Below the pieces are notes generated by a model. It saw only the letters and a program-made list of their open reading frames with translations. It ran no database searches and was not told where the DNA came from. A DNA stretch of 64,000 nucleotides. It comes from Pseudomonadota bacterium (GTDB lineage Bacteria; Myxococcota; Myxococcia; Myxococcales; Myxococcaceae). Where the stretch lies: assembly GCA_023423535.1 (NCBI GenBank), contig JAFAFL010000109.1:124001-188000 (forward strand), given 5' to 3'. Positions 16,460 to 24,690 of this stretch are shown here, piece after piece (within the stretch, counting starts at the first letter, position 1; the number at the start of each line of letters is the position of its first letter). Made by a program: the position numbers and the translations under genes.

Positions 16460-17596
16460 ATGAGCCCCTACCGAGAGGCGCTGCGTGATGCGCGGCGCGT
16501 GGTGGTGAAGATCGGCACCAACGCGCTGACCCATGCGACCGGCCGCTTCGACCACGTCCACTTCGAGGCGCTGTGCGACGTGCTCGCCGAGGTCGCGGAG
16601 CAGCGAGAGCTGGTGGTGGTGTCGTCGGGCGCGATTGCGCTCGGCGTGGAGCGGTTGGGCCTTCCGGCGCGGCCGAAGGACATCCCCGGGAAGCAGGCCT
16701 GCGCGGCGGTGGGACAGAGCCGGCTGATGCAGGCGTGGGAGGGCGGCTTCGAGCGTCGCGGACGCATCGTGGCGCAGGTGCTCCTCACCCACGAGGACGT
16801 GCAGGACCGCCGCCGCTACCTCAACGCGCGGCACGCGTTCGCGAGGCTGCTCGAGGCGCGCGCGGTGCCGGTGGTGAACGAGAACGACACCGTGTCGGTG
16901 GCGGAGATCAAGTTCGGCGACAACGACACGCTCGCGGGTCTGGTGGCGGGGCTGGTGGAGGCGGACGCGCTCGTCATCCTCTCGGATGTGGACGGCATGT
17001 TCACCGCCGACCCGCGCAAGGATCCGGAGGCGAAGCTCGTGCCGGAGGTGCGCGCGGTGACCGGCGAATTGCTCGCGCTCGCGGGCGGAAGCGGCTCGCA
17101 GGTGGGCACCGGCGGCATGGCGACGAAGGTGCGCGCGGCGGCGAAGGTCGCGGAGCTCGGCATCCACGCGGTCATCTGCTCGGGGCAGCGGCCGCAGGCT
17201 TTGCGCCGGGTGCTCGCGGGTGAGGAGGAGGGGACGCTTTTTTGCGCGGAGGAGAATCCCCGTCGCGCGCGCGAGGCCTGGATCGCCCATGCGCTCCGGC
17301 CGAAGGGGCGCGTGAAGGTGGACGACGGTGCCAGACGCGCGGTGGTGGAGCAGGGCAAGAGCCTTTTGCCCTCCGGCGTGCGCGCGGTGGAGGGCGAGTT
17401 CCAGAAGGGCGATCCGGTGGACCTCGTGACGATGGCGGGCGAGGCGTTCGCGCGCGGGCTGTGCGCCTACGACGCGGACGACCTGCGGACGATCGCCGGA
17501 CACAAGACGAGCGAGATCGAGGGGCTGCTCGGGTTTCGCTACCTCGACGAGGCGATCCATCGGGACGACCTGGCGCTGCTCGAGCCGGGGCGGTGA
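16460..17596 (+). CDS. proB: Glutamate 5-kinase
   Basis: 378 residues, full length with a C-terminal PUA domain. It phosphorylates the gamma-carboxyl of glutamate, the first step of proline synthesis. The amino-acid-kinase fold shows VVVKIGTNAL, VVVSSGAIALGVERL, VVNENDTVS, FGDNDTLAGLVAGLVEADALVILSDVDGMF (seen across residues ~150-180) and GTGGMATKVRAA. The PUA part begins near 285 (KGRVKVDDGARRAVVEQGKS). The usual partner proA is not in the window. The stop lies 2 bases from the stop of the convergent ABC ATPase gene. Confidence 0.96.
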   Translation: MSPYREALRDARRVVVKIGTNALTHATGRFDHVHFEALCDVLAEVAEQRELVVVSSGAIALGVERLGLPARPKDIPGKQACAAVGQSRLMQAWEGGFERRGRIVAQVLLTHEDVQDRRRYLNARHAFARLLEARAVPVVNENDTVSVAEIKFGDNDTLAGLVAGLVEADALVILSDVDGMFTADPRKDPEAKLVPEVRAVTGELLALAGGSGSQVGTGGMATKVRAAAKVAELGIHAVICSGQRPQALRRVLAGEEEGTLFCAEENPRRAREAWIAHALRPKGRVKVDDGARRAVVEQGKSLLPSGVRAVEGEFQKGDPVDLVTMAGEAFARGLCAYDADDLRTIAGHKTSEIEGLLGFRYLDEAIHRDDLALLEPGR

Positions 17597-17598
17597 CT

Positions 17599-18366
17599 TC
17601 AGGCGTGGTGCACCACGCGGCCACTTTCAAGCCAGTCGTGGAGGAACGCGCGCAGCTCCGGATGTGCTGACCGCATGAGCGCTTCCGGCGGACCCTGCTC
17701 GAGGATCCGGCCGTCGTGGAGGAAGGCGATCTCGTCGGCCACCGCCATTGCCGCGGCGACGTCGAAGATGACCGCGAGCGTGGTGATGCCGCCGGCCCGC
17801 GCGCGGGCGATGATCTCCACCACGCTCTGCGTCGTCAGCGGGTCGAGCCCCGCGGTGGGCTCGTCGTAGAGCAGCAGCTTCGGCTCTCCCACCGCCGCGC
17901 GCGCGAACGCGACCCGCTTGCGCATGCCACCGGAGAGGACCGAAGGAAGCTCGTCTCGCACGTCGGAGAGGCCGACCTCGCGGAGGATGGAGGTCACCCG
18001 ACGTTCGACCTCGCGCTCGCCCAGGTGAAGCTGCTCGCGAAGGCCGAAGGCGACGTTGTCGAACACGGTGAGCGAGTCGAAGAGCGCGTCCGACTGGAAG
18101 AGGATCCCGATGCCGCGGCGAAGTTCGTCGAGGGCGTCACGCTGTCCGCGGCCACCGGCGAGGAGGGCGCCGACCTCCTGCCCGTCCACCCACACCTCGC
18201 CGCGCTCCGCCCGGTGGAGGCCGATGAGGTGCTTGAGCAGCACCGTCTTCCCTGAGCCGGACATGCCGAGCAGCACCACCGTCTGGCCCTCCGCCACCCG
18301 CAGGTTTACGCCGCGCAGGACGGGCACGCCGTCGAAGGACTTGTGGAGGTCCACCACGTCGATCAT
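17599..18366 (-). CDS. MlaF-type ABC transporter ATPase lacking the H-loop histidine
   Basis: 255 residues from ATG 18366. The order of motifs is complete: Walker A GMSGSGKTVLLKH (~38), Q-loop ILFQSDALFDSLTV, signature LSGGMRKRVAFARA, Walker B LLLYDEPTAGLDPLT. The sequence is closest to the MlaF/Ttg2A group that powers retrograde phospholipid or toluene-resistance transport with MlaE permeases. No permease, MlaD or MlaC gene is adjacent. The H-loop reads VIFDVAA where the family has VTHD, so the switch His is replaced by Phe (codon TTC at about 17763-17765). ATP hydrolysis may be weak, or the protein may regulate rather than power transport. Confidence 0.85.
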   Translation of the reverse strand: MIDVVDLHKSFDGVPVLRGVNLRVAEGQTVVLLGMSGSGKTVLLKHLIGLHRAERGEVWVDGQEVGALLAGGRGQRDALDELRRGIGILFQSDALFDSLTVFDNVAFGLREQLHLGEREVERRVTSILREVGLSDVRDELPSVLSGGMRKRVAFARAAVGEPKLLLYDEPTAGLDPLTTQSVVEIIARARAGGITTLAVIFDVAAAMAVADEIAFLHDGRILEQGPPEALMRSAHPELRAFLHDWLESGRVVHHA

Positions 18367-18544
18367 CGCGCGTGGGGGTGCTTCTCCTGGCTGCGACACG
18401 GGGACGGGCCTCCTTTCCCCTCCAATCTGCAAACGCCGAACCGGTGCGGCCACGAACGCCGAGGACTCCGCGCTGCGAGGGCCTGCACCCCGGGGCACCG
18501 TTGCGGCCGTGCGGGTTCGTTGCCCTTCTGTACCTTCAACGCCC

Positions 18545-20578
18545 ATGCACGAATCCCCGCCGCATCGCGAGCAGCCGCTGCGCCCGTGGCGTGCGCTGAC
18601 CCGCGTGGCCGCGGCGGTGATCGTCTTGACCTCGGTCGCCACGCTCGCCGCGTGGTTCGCGCGCATCCCCTCTGTCGCACAGGTGGGCGAGGGCCTCGCG
18701 CCCATGTGGCCCGTGACGGCGATCGTGTTCCTGCTGCTCGGCGGCGGTCTCGTGCTGCGCACCTTCCCGTGGGGCCACCGCAGCGCTGCCGTCATCGCCG
18801 GGACGACGGTGCTCGTCGCCTGCCTGCTGCTGCTGGAGCGCCTCGGCATTTCGCACCTGCTCCCCGAGCGCCTCATGGTGCCGGCGGACATGCCCTCGCC
18901 CGGGAGGCGGCCGGGGATCCCCTCCGCCACCGTCTCGCTGAGCTTCATGCTCGGCGGGGTCGCGCTGCTGCTGCTGCATCGCCCCACGTTGCGGCGCGCC
19001 TGGTGGGCGAACGGCCTCTGCGCGGTGATGGCGTTGTCTTCGGTGACAGCGCTGGCGGGCTGGGTCTATGGCGCGAAGTACCTCGCCGGACTGCCGTGGA
19101 TCGACGCCTGGCCCGGCATCTCCCTGCAGGCGACGCTGCTCTTCATCGTGGTGAGCTTCGCCATCCCGTCGGCGGAACCGCGCCTCGGAGGAATGGCGGT
19201 GCTGTCGTCGGAGCGCCTCGGCGGTTACCTCTCCCGCCGGCTGGTGGTGGCGGCGGCGCTGATCCCGCTGGCGGGCCTCGTCATCGTCAGCGGGGCGCGC
19301 GGCGGGCACTACGGGGTGGCCGCGGCGGCGGCGTGGGTGTCGGTGCTCGCGCTGGCGCTGGCGGTGGGCCTCGTCATCGCGCTCTCCGCGCGGCTGAACG
19401 CGCTCGATGCCCAGCGCGCGGAGCTGCTGCGGCAAACGGAGGAGGCAAGGGCGTGGCTGGAGACGATGATGCGCACCTCTCCCGCGGGCGTGATGCGCTT
19501 CCACCAGGACGGGACGATCGTCTTCAACCACGAGGCGGAGCGGATCTTCGGCCGTCCCCTCGTCGGGAGCGAGGGGAGCGCGCAGTACCTGGGGCAGGTG
19601 CTCTTTCCCGACGGCCGGCCGGTCCCGCGAGCGGAGCTGCCGTCGAGCCGGGTGCTCACGCGCGGAGACGTCCTCAGCGGAGAGGAGTTCCTCATTCGTC
19701 CACCCGAGGGACCGGTCCGTCCGATCCTCGTGTGGGCGGGACCCATTCGGGACGACGAAGGCCGGCTCGTCGGCGGCGCGGGACTGCTGTTCGACATCAC
19801 CTCGATCAAGCAGCTCGAGCAGCAGCTGCGGGCAGCGGTGGGCGCGCGAGACCAGCTGCTCCGCGTCGTCTCCCACGACCTGCGCAACCCGATGAACGCC
19901 ATCTCGCTCAGCTTCGGCCGGATGGTCATCGGCTCGGACGTTCCCGAAGCGGTTCGTCGCGCCGCGGACCGCGGGCAACGGGCGGTGAAACAGATGCAGC
20001 GCCTGGTGGAGGACCTGCTCGACTTCGAGCGCCTCGGCAGCGAAGAGCTGCGCGTGTCGCCGCGGCCGCTGCTCTGCGCGGAGCTGCTCGGTCAGGTGAG
20101 CGAGCTGTTCGCAGATGCGGCGAAGGAGGCGGGCGTGGCGCTCGTCGTCAGCGCCGGGCCGGAGGGGCTCGGGGTGCGCGCGGATCCGGACCGTCTCCTC
20201 CAGGTGTTCTCGAACCTCGTGGGCAACGCGCTGAAGTTCACGCCGGCCGGCGGGCACGTGCGGGTGTGGGCGGAGCCGGAGGGAGAGGACTCCGTGCGGA
20301 TGGGCGTGGAGGACTCCGGCTGCGGCATGACGCCGGAGCAGACGGCGCACGCCTTCGAGTCCTTCTGGCAGGCAGCGCAGGGCGATCGGCGCGGGCTCGG
20401 CATCGGGTTGCCGATTGCGCGGGCCATCGTCGAGGCACACGGGAGCGTGCTGGAACTGGCGTCGATGAAGGACATGGGCACCACCTTCACCTTCGCGCTG
20501 GAGCGCGTCGCGGCGCTGCAGCCGGAAGAGGAGAGGGCGGCGGAGGCCGGAGCGGTGGAGCCGCCTTCCGTCGAGTGA
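18545..20578 (+). CDS. Membrane sensor histidine kinase with PAS domain
   Basis: 677 residues from ATG 18545. About eight hydrophobic segments fill residues 20-300 (for example VIVLTSVATLAAWFARI and VIAGTTVLVACLLLLERL), forming a membrane sensor region, followed by a coiled linker. A PAS-like domain spans ~315-430 (GVMRFHQDGTIVFNHEAERI). HisKA carries VVSHDLRNPMNA with the phospho-accepting His, and HATPase_c has NLVGNALKFTP (N box), DSGCGM (G1) and GLGIGLPIARA (G2). It should autophosphorylate and pass phosphate to a response regulator, but none is nearby. It is divergent from the ABC ATPase across 178 bases. Confidence 0.92.
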   Translation: MHESPPHREQPLRPWRALTRVAAAVIVLTSVATLAAWFARIPSVAQVGEGLAPMWPVTAIVFLLLGGGLVLRTFPWGHRSAAVIAGTTVLVACLLLLERLGISHLLPERLMVPADMPSPGRRPGIPSATVSLSFMLGGVALLLLHRPTLRRAWWANGLCAVMALSSVTALAGWVYGAKYLAGLPWIDAWPGISLQATLLFIVVSFAIPSAEPRLGGMAVLSSERLGGYLSRRLVVAAALIPLAGLVIVSGARGGHYGVAAAAAWVSVLALALAVGLVIALSARLNALDAQRAELLRQTEEARAWLETMMRTSPAGVMRFHQDGTIVFNHEAERIFGRPLVGSEGSAQYLGQVLFPDGRPVPRAELPSSRVLTRGDVLSGEEFLIRPPEGPVRPILVWAGPIRDDEGRLVGGAGLLFDITSIKQLEQQLRAAVGARDQLLRVVSHDLRNPMNAISLSFGRMVIGSDVPEAVRRAADRGQRAVKQMQRLVEDLLDFERLGSEELRVSPRPLLCAELLGQVSELFADAAKEAGVALVVSAGPEGLGVRADPDRLLQVFSNLVGNALKFTPAGGHVRVWAEPEGEDSVRMGVEDSGCGMTPEQTAHAFESFWQAAQGDRRGLGIGLPIARAIVEAHGSVLELASMKDMGTTFTFALERVAALQPEEERAAEAGAVEPPSVE

Positions 20579-20610
20579 GGGCGGGCGCGAGCGCGAGTCG
20601 TGCCGCTCCG

Positions 20611-21348
20611 TCAATCGCAGCGCAGCGCTTCGCGCGTCAGCCGCGCGTGGTCCCGCGCCCAGGTGGGCGAATCGAGCGGGAACTGCTCCCACGTCTTGAG
20701 GGTGACCGCGCCCTTCAGCACCGCGCGGGCCTTCGCACACTCGTCCTGGCTGAGGAGGTACTCCGCGTAGAAGAGGCGGTTGCCGGGGTAGTCCGGCCAG
20801 CGGCGCAGGGCCTCCTCGTAGTGGAACTTCGCCTTCTCCATCGAGCCGATGGAGATGACCGCGGGCGCGAGCTGGTAGAGCTTTCCGAGCACGCGATCCG
20901 CCACCGCATACTCGTGGTCCGGCGCGCGCCGGCGCAGCTCCAGCAGGGTCCGCTCCAGCTCGTCGGCGATCTTCAGCGCCTCGTAGGGGTTGAGGTAGGA
21001 CGCCATCGTTCCGCGGTGCGCCACGAACCAGACGAGCGCGTCGAGGTTCTTCGGATCGAGGCTCAGCGCGCGCTCCGCCAGCATCCGCCCCACCTGGCGA
21101 TGACGCTCGGCCACCCGCTTCGAAGAGGCCGCTTCGGCGAGGAAGTGGTGCAGCCGGGACTCCGAGGCGAGCCGCTCCGCGCTCTCCGGCCGCGCCCGGA
21201 CCTCCGCCAGCTGCTCCTCGAGGCTCTTCAGCGCCGTGCCCGGCGCCACCCGCGACTGCGCCTCGGCCACCACCGGGGCGCCAAGCACCGCCACCGCGAG
21301 GGACACCATTGCCACCCACCCGCCTCGCGCCATCGTCGTCGTCGTCAT
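20611..21348 (-). CDS. Secreted TPR-like protein, possibly TRAP transporter T component
   Basis: 245 residues from ATG 21348, which gives a clean signal peptide (MTTTTMARGGWVAMVSLAV then VVAEAQ). The mature part is all helical with tetratricopeptide-like spacing: RMLAERALSLDPKNLDALVW, KLYQLAPAVISIGSMEKAKF, HYEEALRRWPDYPGNRLFYA. This resembles the TatT family of TRAP-associated periplasmic proteins, which form helical rings, but no TRAP permease is present. It is divergent from the carH-like gene across 108 bases, so the two may share a control region. Confidence 0.65.
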   Translation of the reverse strand: MTTTTMARGGWVAMVSLAVAVLGAPVVAEAQSRVAPGTALKSLEEQLAEVRARPESAERLASESRLHHFLAEAASSKRVAERHRQVGRMLAERALSLDPKNLDALVWFVAHRGTMASYLNPYEALKIADELERTLLELRRRAPDHEYAVADRVLGKLYQLAPAVISIGSMEKAKFHYEEALRRWPDYPGNRLFYAEYLLSQDECAKARAVLKGAVTLKTWEQFPLDSPTWARDHARLTREALRCD

Positions 21349-21456
21349 GCCCGCCTCTACGTATGGGCGCTTTTGTCGTTTCGCCACAGCAGTTGGAACG
21401 AATTGAGCGTTTCATGTTGCGAGAAAAGGCCGAACCGACCATTTCTGGAGCCGCCC
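21349..21456. promoter_or_regulatory. Divergent control region between the TPR-like gene and carH-like gene
   Basis: 108 bases, AT-richer than the genes on either side. Two related 15-mers, CGCTTTTGTCGTTTC at 21368-21382 and CGAATTGAGCGTTTC at 21399-21413, match at 10 of 15 positions and are 31 bp apart, about three helical turns. A TTGGAA at 21393 could be a -35 element toward carH. CarA/CarH proteins bind DNA next to their targets, so this is a plausible autoregulatory site, but no known consensus is matched. Confidence 0.35.
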
Positions 21457-22266
21457 ATGACCGAAGCTCCGCGATATCTGAGCAGTGCCGAGGCCTCCGC
21501 GCTCGCCGGCGTTGCACCCTCCACGGTGAAGCGTTGGGCGGACGAAGGTCTGTTGCCCTGCGTGCGTACGGCCGGAGGGCACAGGCGTTTCCTCCAGGTC
21601 GATGTGGAGCGGCTGGTCTCGCAGCTGCGCGAGCCTTCGCGACCCCTGGCAGAGGGCGACGGCTGGCTCGGGCCGCTGCTGCATCCGGATCCGCACGCGC
21701 TGATCGGCCACCTCTACACGACGCGGGCGAGGCTCGGGACGTGGCACGCGGCGGCGGATGCGCTGGGTGGCGGGCTGCGCGAGCTGGGCGAGGCCTGGGC
21801 GAGCGGGCGAATCCTCGTGCTCGAGGAGCACGCCGCGTCGGAGCGGGTCCGGCGCGCGCTGGCGCAGGTCTGCTCTTCCGTCCCGGTGAGCGCGGCGGCG
21901 CCGCAGTGCCTGCTGGCGACGGCGGCGGAAGACGACCACGGGTTGGGGCTCTGCCTGGCGGAGCTCACCCTGCGCGAGGCGGGGTGGCGCGCGATGTGGG
22001 CGGGGCCGCGCTCGCCGTTGAACGAGCTGGTGGACGTGGTGCAGGCCGGCGCGGTGCGGATGGTGGGGCTCTCCGCGTCCGAGCACACGCGCGCGAACAA
22101 CAAGGCGGTGCGGCTGCAGGCGGAGAAGCTCGCGCAGGTGTGCCGGTTGCGGCGGATTCCGCTCGTGCTCGGAGGGAGCGGGTGGTGGCCGGAGGGCGTG
22201 GAGGGATCGCACCGGCTCCACGACCTCGGGGCGTTTCACACGCTGGTGCGCGACGTGTCGCTGTGA
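21457..22266 (+). CDS. carH: CarH-type B12-binding MerR-like repressor
   Basis: 269 residues. The N-terminal MerR-type helix-turn-helix (residues 6-55: YLSSAEASALAGVAPSTVKR, then EGLLPCVRTAGGHRRF) precedes a cobalamin-binding half. That half has the CarH helical-bundle motif W114-x9-E124-H125, the B12 lower-ligand motif D159-x-H161-x-x-G164, Ser206 and the Gly-Gly at 239-240. In CarH proteins the dark adenosylcobalamin-bound tetramer represses carotenoid genes; light breaks the Co-C bond and releases DNA. Its place beside crtX and crtYIB supports that role. It is not proved which cobalamin is bound. Its 3' end overlaps the convergent glycosyltransferase gene by 31 bases. Confidence 0.88.
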   Translation: MTEAPRYLSSAEASALAGVAPSTVKRWADEGLLPCVRTAGGHRRFLQVDVERLVSQLREPSRPLAEGDGWLGPLLHPDPHALIGHLYTTRARLGTWHAAADALGGGLRELGEAWASGRILVLEEHAASERVRRALAQVCSSVPVSAAAPQCLLATAAEDDHGLGLCLAELTLREAGWRAMWAGPRSPLNELVDVVQAGAVRMVGLSASEHTRANNKAVRLQAEKLAQVCRLRRIPLVLGGSGWWPEGVEGSHRLHDLGAFHTLVRDVSL

Positions 22267-23492
22267 CCGCCGCCGCTCCGGCTTCCGAGGGTCTTCTCCA
22301 CCAGCGCGCGGAACGCCGCCCCGGCATCGTGACGGGCGAGCGCGATCTGCGCGCGGCGTGCACCGGCATCGAACTCGCCGGCGAGGGCGCGCTCCACCGC
22401 GGCGCGGACGACTGCTGGAGTCAGCGTGCTCGCGCGCAGGAGCTCACCTGCGCCCGCGTCGCGGATCGCGCTCATGGCGAGGTACTGGTCGAGGTTCCAG
22501 GGGACGCCGATCACCGGACGGCCCTCGGCCAGCGCCTGGTAGCCGGTGGTGCTTCCGCCGTTGCAGAGGACGAGGCGCGCGCGGCGGGCGGCTTCGTCAC
22601 CGGGGAGCAGCGCGGCGGCGTGCACGTTGGCGGGCAGCGGGCGATCCGCGCGGTCGAGCTTCCGACCCGCGGTGGCGAGCATGACCTCCACCGGCAGCTC
22701 CGCGAGGGCCTCGAGGATGGCGGGCAGCGCGCGCAGCTGACCGGAGGAGCCGAGGGTGACGTAGATGAGCGGCTTCTCACCGGCCCTCTCCTCGAGCGCG
22801 TTCCACCACTCGGGCGGGGAGACGCGCGGCGCCCACTGCACGGCCCCGAGGAAGTGGTGCGAGGGCGGTGCGCCCTCCAGCGGCACGAGCTCCGGCACGT
22901 CCGCGTAGAGGGTGAGGTCGCCGGCGACGATGAGCTCCTGCAGTCCGGGGAACGGCGGCAGGCCGAAGTCGCGGCGGATCGCGTTCACCGGCGCGGCGAA
23001 GTGGCGGAACACGAAGGGGAGCGCCTTCGGGAAGTACTCGGCGGCGAGGCGCTCACCGAGGAGCCGCACGATGGGATGGTCCGGCAGCGGGAACGCGCGC
23101 TGCGTGCGCCACGGGCTCCAGTAGGCGTTGATGAGCGAGGCGAGCGGGATGCCTCGCGCGGGCGCCGCGGCGAGCAGGCTCCATCGCAGGTCGCCGACGA
23201 TGAGGTCCGGCTTCACCTCGTCGATCACGCGCAGGTCGTCCTTCAGGTACCGGCGCAGCGTGCGCTCACCGTAGATGCGCGCGCCGCGCGCGACCTTCTT
23301 CTCCACTTCGGCAGCGGAGAGCGAAACGATTTCGTGCCGGTGCACGTACAGGTCCGCGAAGACGACGTCGTCGAAGCGCGCGGAGGCAAAGTGCAACTCG
23401 TACTCGTGGACAGGCAGGGCCCTCGCCAATTGAACGAGCCGGACGACCTGCGCGAGGGTGACTGCTTCCGAGACGAAGAGGACGCGTTTCAC
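22236..23492 (-). CDS. crtX: CrtX-like carotenoid glycosyltransferase
   Basis: 418 residues from GTG 23492 (VKRVLFVSEAVTLAQVVRL). It is a GT-B, UGT/MGT-family glycosyltransferase: the C-terminal donor site reads LVLCNGGSTTGYQALAEGRP followed by GVPWNLDQ, the counterpart of the plant PSPG/CrtX motif, and LIYVTLGSSG marks the start of the C-terminal Rossmann half. By context it should put glucose on hydroxylated carotenoid ends. Without context it could be a general macrolide-type glycosyltransferase. It is divergent from crtY with only 35 bases between starts. Its C-terminal codons overlap the 3' end of the carH-like gene. Confidence 0.8.
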   Translation of the reverse strand: MKRVLFVSEAVTLAQVVRLVQLARALPVHEYELHFASARFDDVVFADLYVHRHEIVSLSAAEVEKKVARGARIYGERTLRRYLKDDLRVIDEVKPDLIVGDLRWSLLAAAPARGIPLASLINAYWSPWRTQRAFPLPDHPIVRLLGERLAAEYFPKALPFVFRHFAAPVNAIRRDFGLPPFPGLQELIVAGDLTLYADVPELVPLEGAPPSHHFLGAVQWAPRVSPPEWWNALEERAGEKPLIYVTLGSSGQLRALPAILEALAELPVEVMLATAGRKLDRADRPLPANVHAAALLPGDEAARRARLVLCNGGSTTGYQALAEGRPVIGVPWNLDQYLAMSAIRDAGAGELLRASTLTPAVVRAAVERALAGEFDAGARRAQIALARHDAGAAFRALVEKTLGSRSGGGHSDTSRTSV

Positions 23493-23527
23493 CCGGGGTT
23501 GGTTACGGACGGAGAGGCACGGCCGCA

Positions 23528-24685
23528 ATGAGTTTCGATCTCGTGCTGGTGGGAGGCGGTCTGCAGAACGCGCTCGTCGCGTTGGCGGTGCTCGAGCGCA
23601 GGCCGGATGCGGCGGTGGCGCTGGTGGAGCGCGGAGAGCGGCTCGGCGGGAACCACACCTGGTCCTTCCACGCGGGGGATCTCCCGCACTCGCTCGCGGC
23701 TGCGGTGGAGCCGGCCGTCTCCGCGCGCTGGCCCGCGTACTGGGTGCACTTCCCCGGCATGCAGCGCCGCATCGATCGCGCGTACGCGACGATCTCCTCC
23801 GAGCGCATGCACGCGGTCGTCACCGAACGGTTCGGGCGCTCCGCCAGGGCGAAGCTCTTCCTCGGCGCGGAAGTGGTGGAGGTGCGCGCAGAGAGTGTCC
23901 GCCTCGCGGACGGGCGCGAGCTCACCGCGCCGCTGGTGATCGACGCGCGCGGGCCGGGCGCTCCGCAGGGAGAGGTGGGCTACCAGAAGTTCCTCGGGCT
24001 CGAGCTGGAGCTGGAGGCGCCGCTTCCCTCCAGCACCGCGCGTGAACCGGTGGTGATGGACGCCACCGTCGAGCAGCGGGACGGCTATCGCTTCGTCTAC
24101 ACGCTGCCCTTCTCGCCGACGCGGGTGCTCGTCGAGGACACCTACTACTCGGACGGACCGGAGCTCGATCTGCCGGTGCTGCGCGAGCGGGTTCGCAGCT
24201 ACGCGACCGCCGCGGGCATGCGCATCGCGCGGGTCCTTCGCGAAGAGACCGGCGTGCTGCCGCTGCCGCTGCGGTGGACCGAGCGCGCGGACTCGTCGGA
24301 GGTACCCGGGCCGATCGTCGGCGGCTACGCGGGCGGCTGGTTCCATCCCACCACCGGGTACTCGCTGCCGTGCGCGGCGCGCTTCGCCGAGTGCGTGGCC
24401 GCTCACGTGGACGATTTGCCGGCGCTGCGCCGCGCGCTCTCGACGCTGCGGTCCGGGCACGTGACGCAGGCGCGCTTCTTCACGCGGTTGAACGCGATGT
24501 TGTTCCGCGCGTTCCCGCTCGATCAGCGGTGGCGGCCGCTGGAGCGCTTCCACCGGCTGCCCGAGGCGACGGTGGAGAGGTTCTACGCAATGCAGACGAC
24601 GGCCGCGGATCGCGCGCGGATCGTGCTCGGGAGGCCGCCCGTGGGCGTGCAGCTCGGGCGGGCGCTGAGGGAGCTCGTGAGGTGA
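23528..24685 (+). CDS. crtY: Lycopene beta-cyclase, CrtY type
   Basis: 385 residues. It closes both ends of lycopene to give beta-carotene. The FAD/NAD-binding start LVLVGGGLQNALVALAVL is followed by RLGGNHTWSFHAGDL, the PVVMDATV/DGYRFVYTLPFSP region, the GYAGGWFHPTTGYSLPCA signature and RFYAMQ near the end, all typical of bacterial CrtY. Ribosome site GGAGAGG lies 10 bases before ATG 23528. It heads a tight operon: crtI begins 5 bases after its stop. Confidence 0.95.
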   Translation: MSFDLVLVGGGLQNALVALAVLERRPDAAVALVERGERLGGNHTWSFHAGDLPHSLAAAVEPAVSARWPAYWVHFPGMQRRIDRAYATISSERMHAVVTERFGRSARAKLFLGAEVVEVRAESVRLADGRELTAPLVIDARGPGAPQGEVGYQKFLGLELELEAPLPSSTAREPVVMDATVEQRDGYRFVYTLPFSPTRVLVEDTYYSDGPELDLPVLRERVRSYATAAGMRIARVLREETGVLPLPLRWTERADSSEVPGPIVGGYAGGWFHPTTGYSLPCAARFAECVAAHVDDLPALRRALSTLRSGHVTQARFFTRLNAMLFRAFPLDQRWRPLERFHRLPEATVERFYAMQTTAADRARIVLGRPPVGVQLGRALRELVR

Positions 24686-24690
24686 GGACC

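Noticed and set aside
14839..16461. Upstream extension of hflX to more than 1100 codons.
   Set aside because: The extension lies antisense to the Usp gene, is Arg/His/Pro-rich, and a TTG start with a good ribosome site at 14838 fits the known long HflX.
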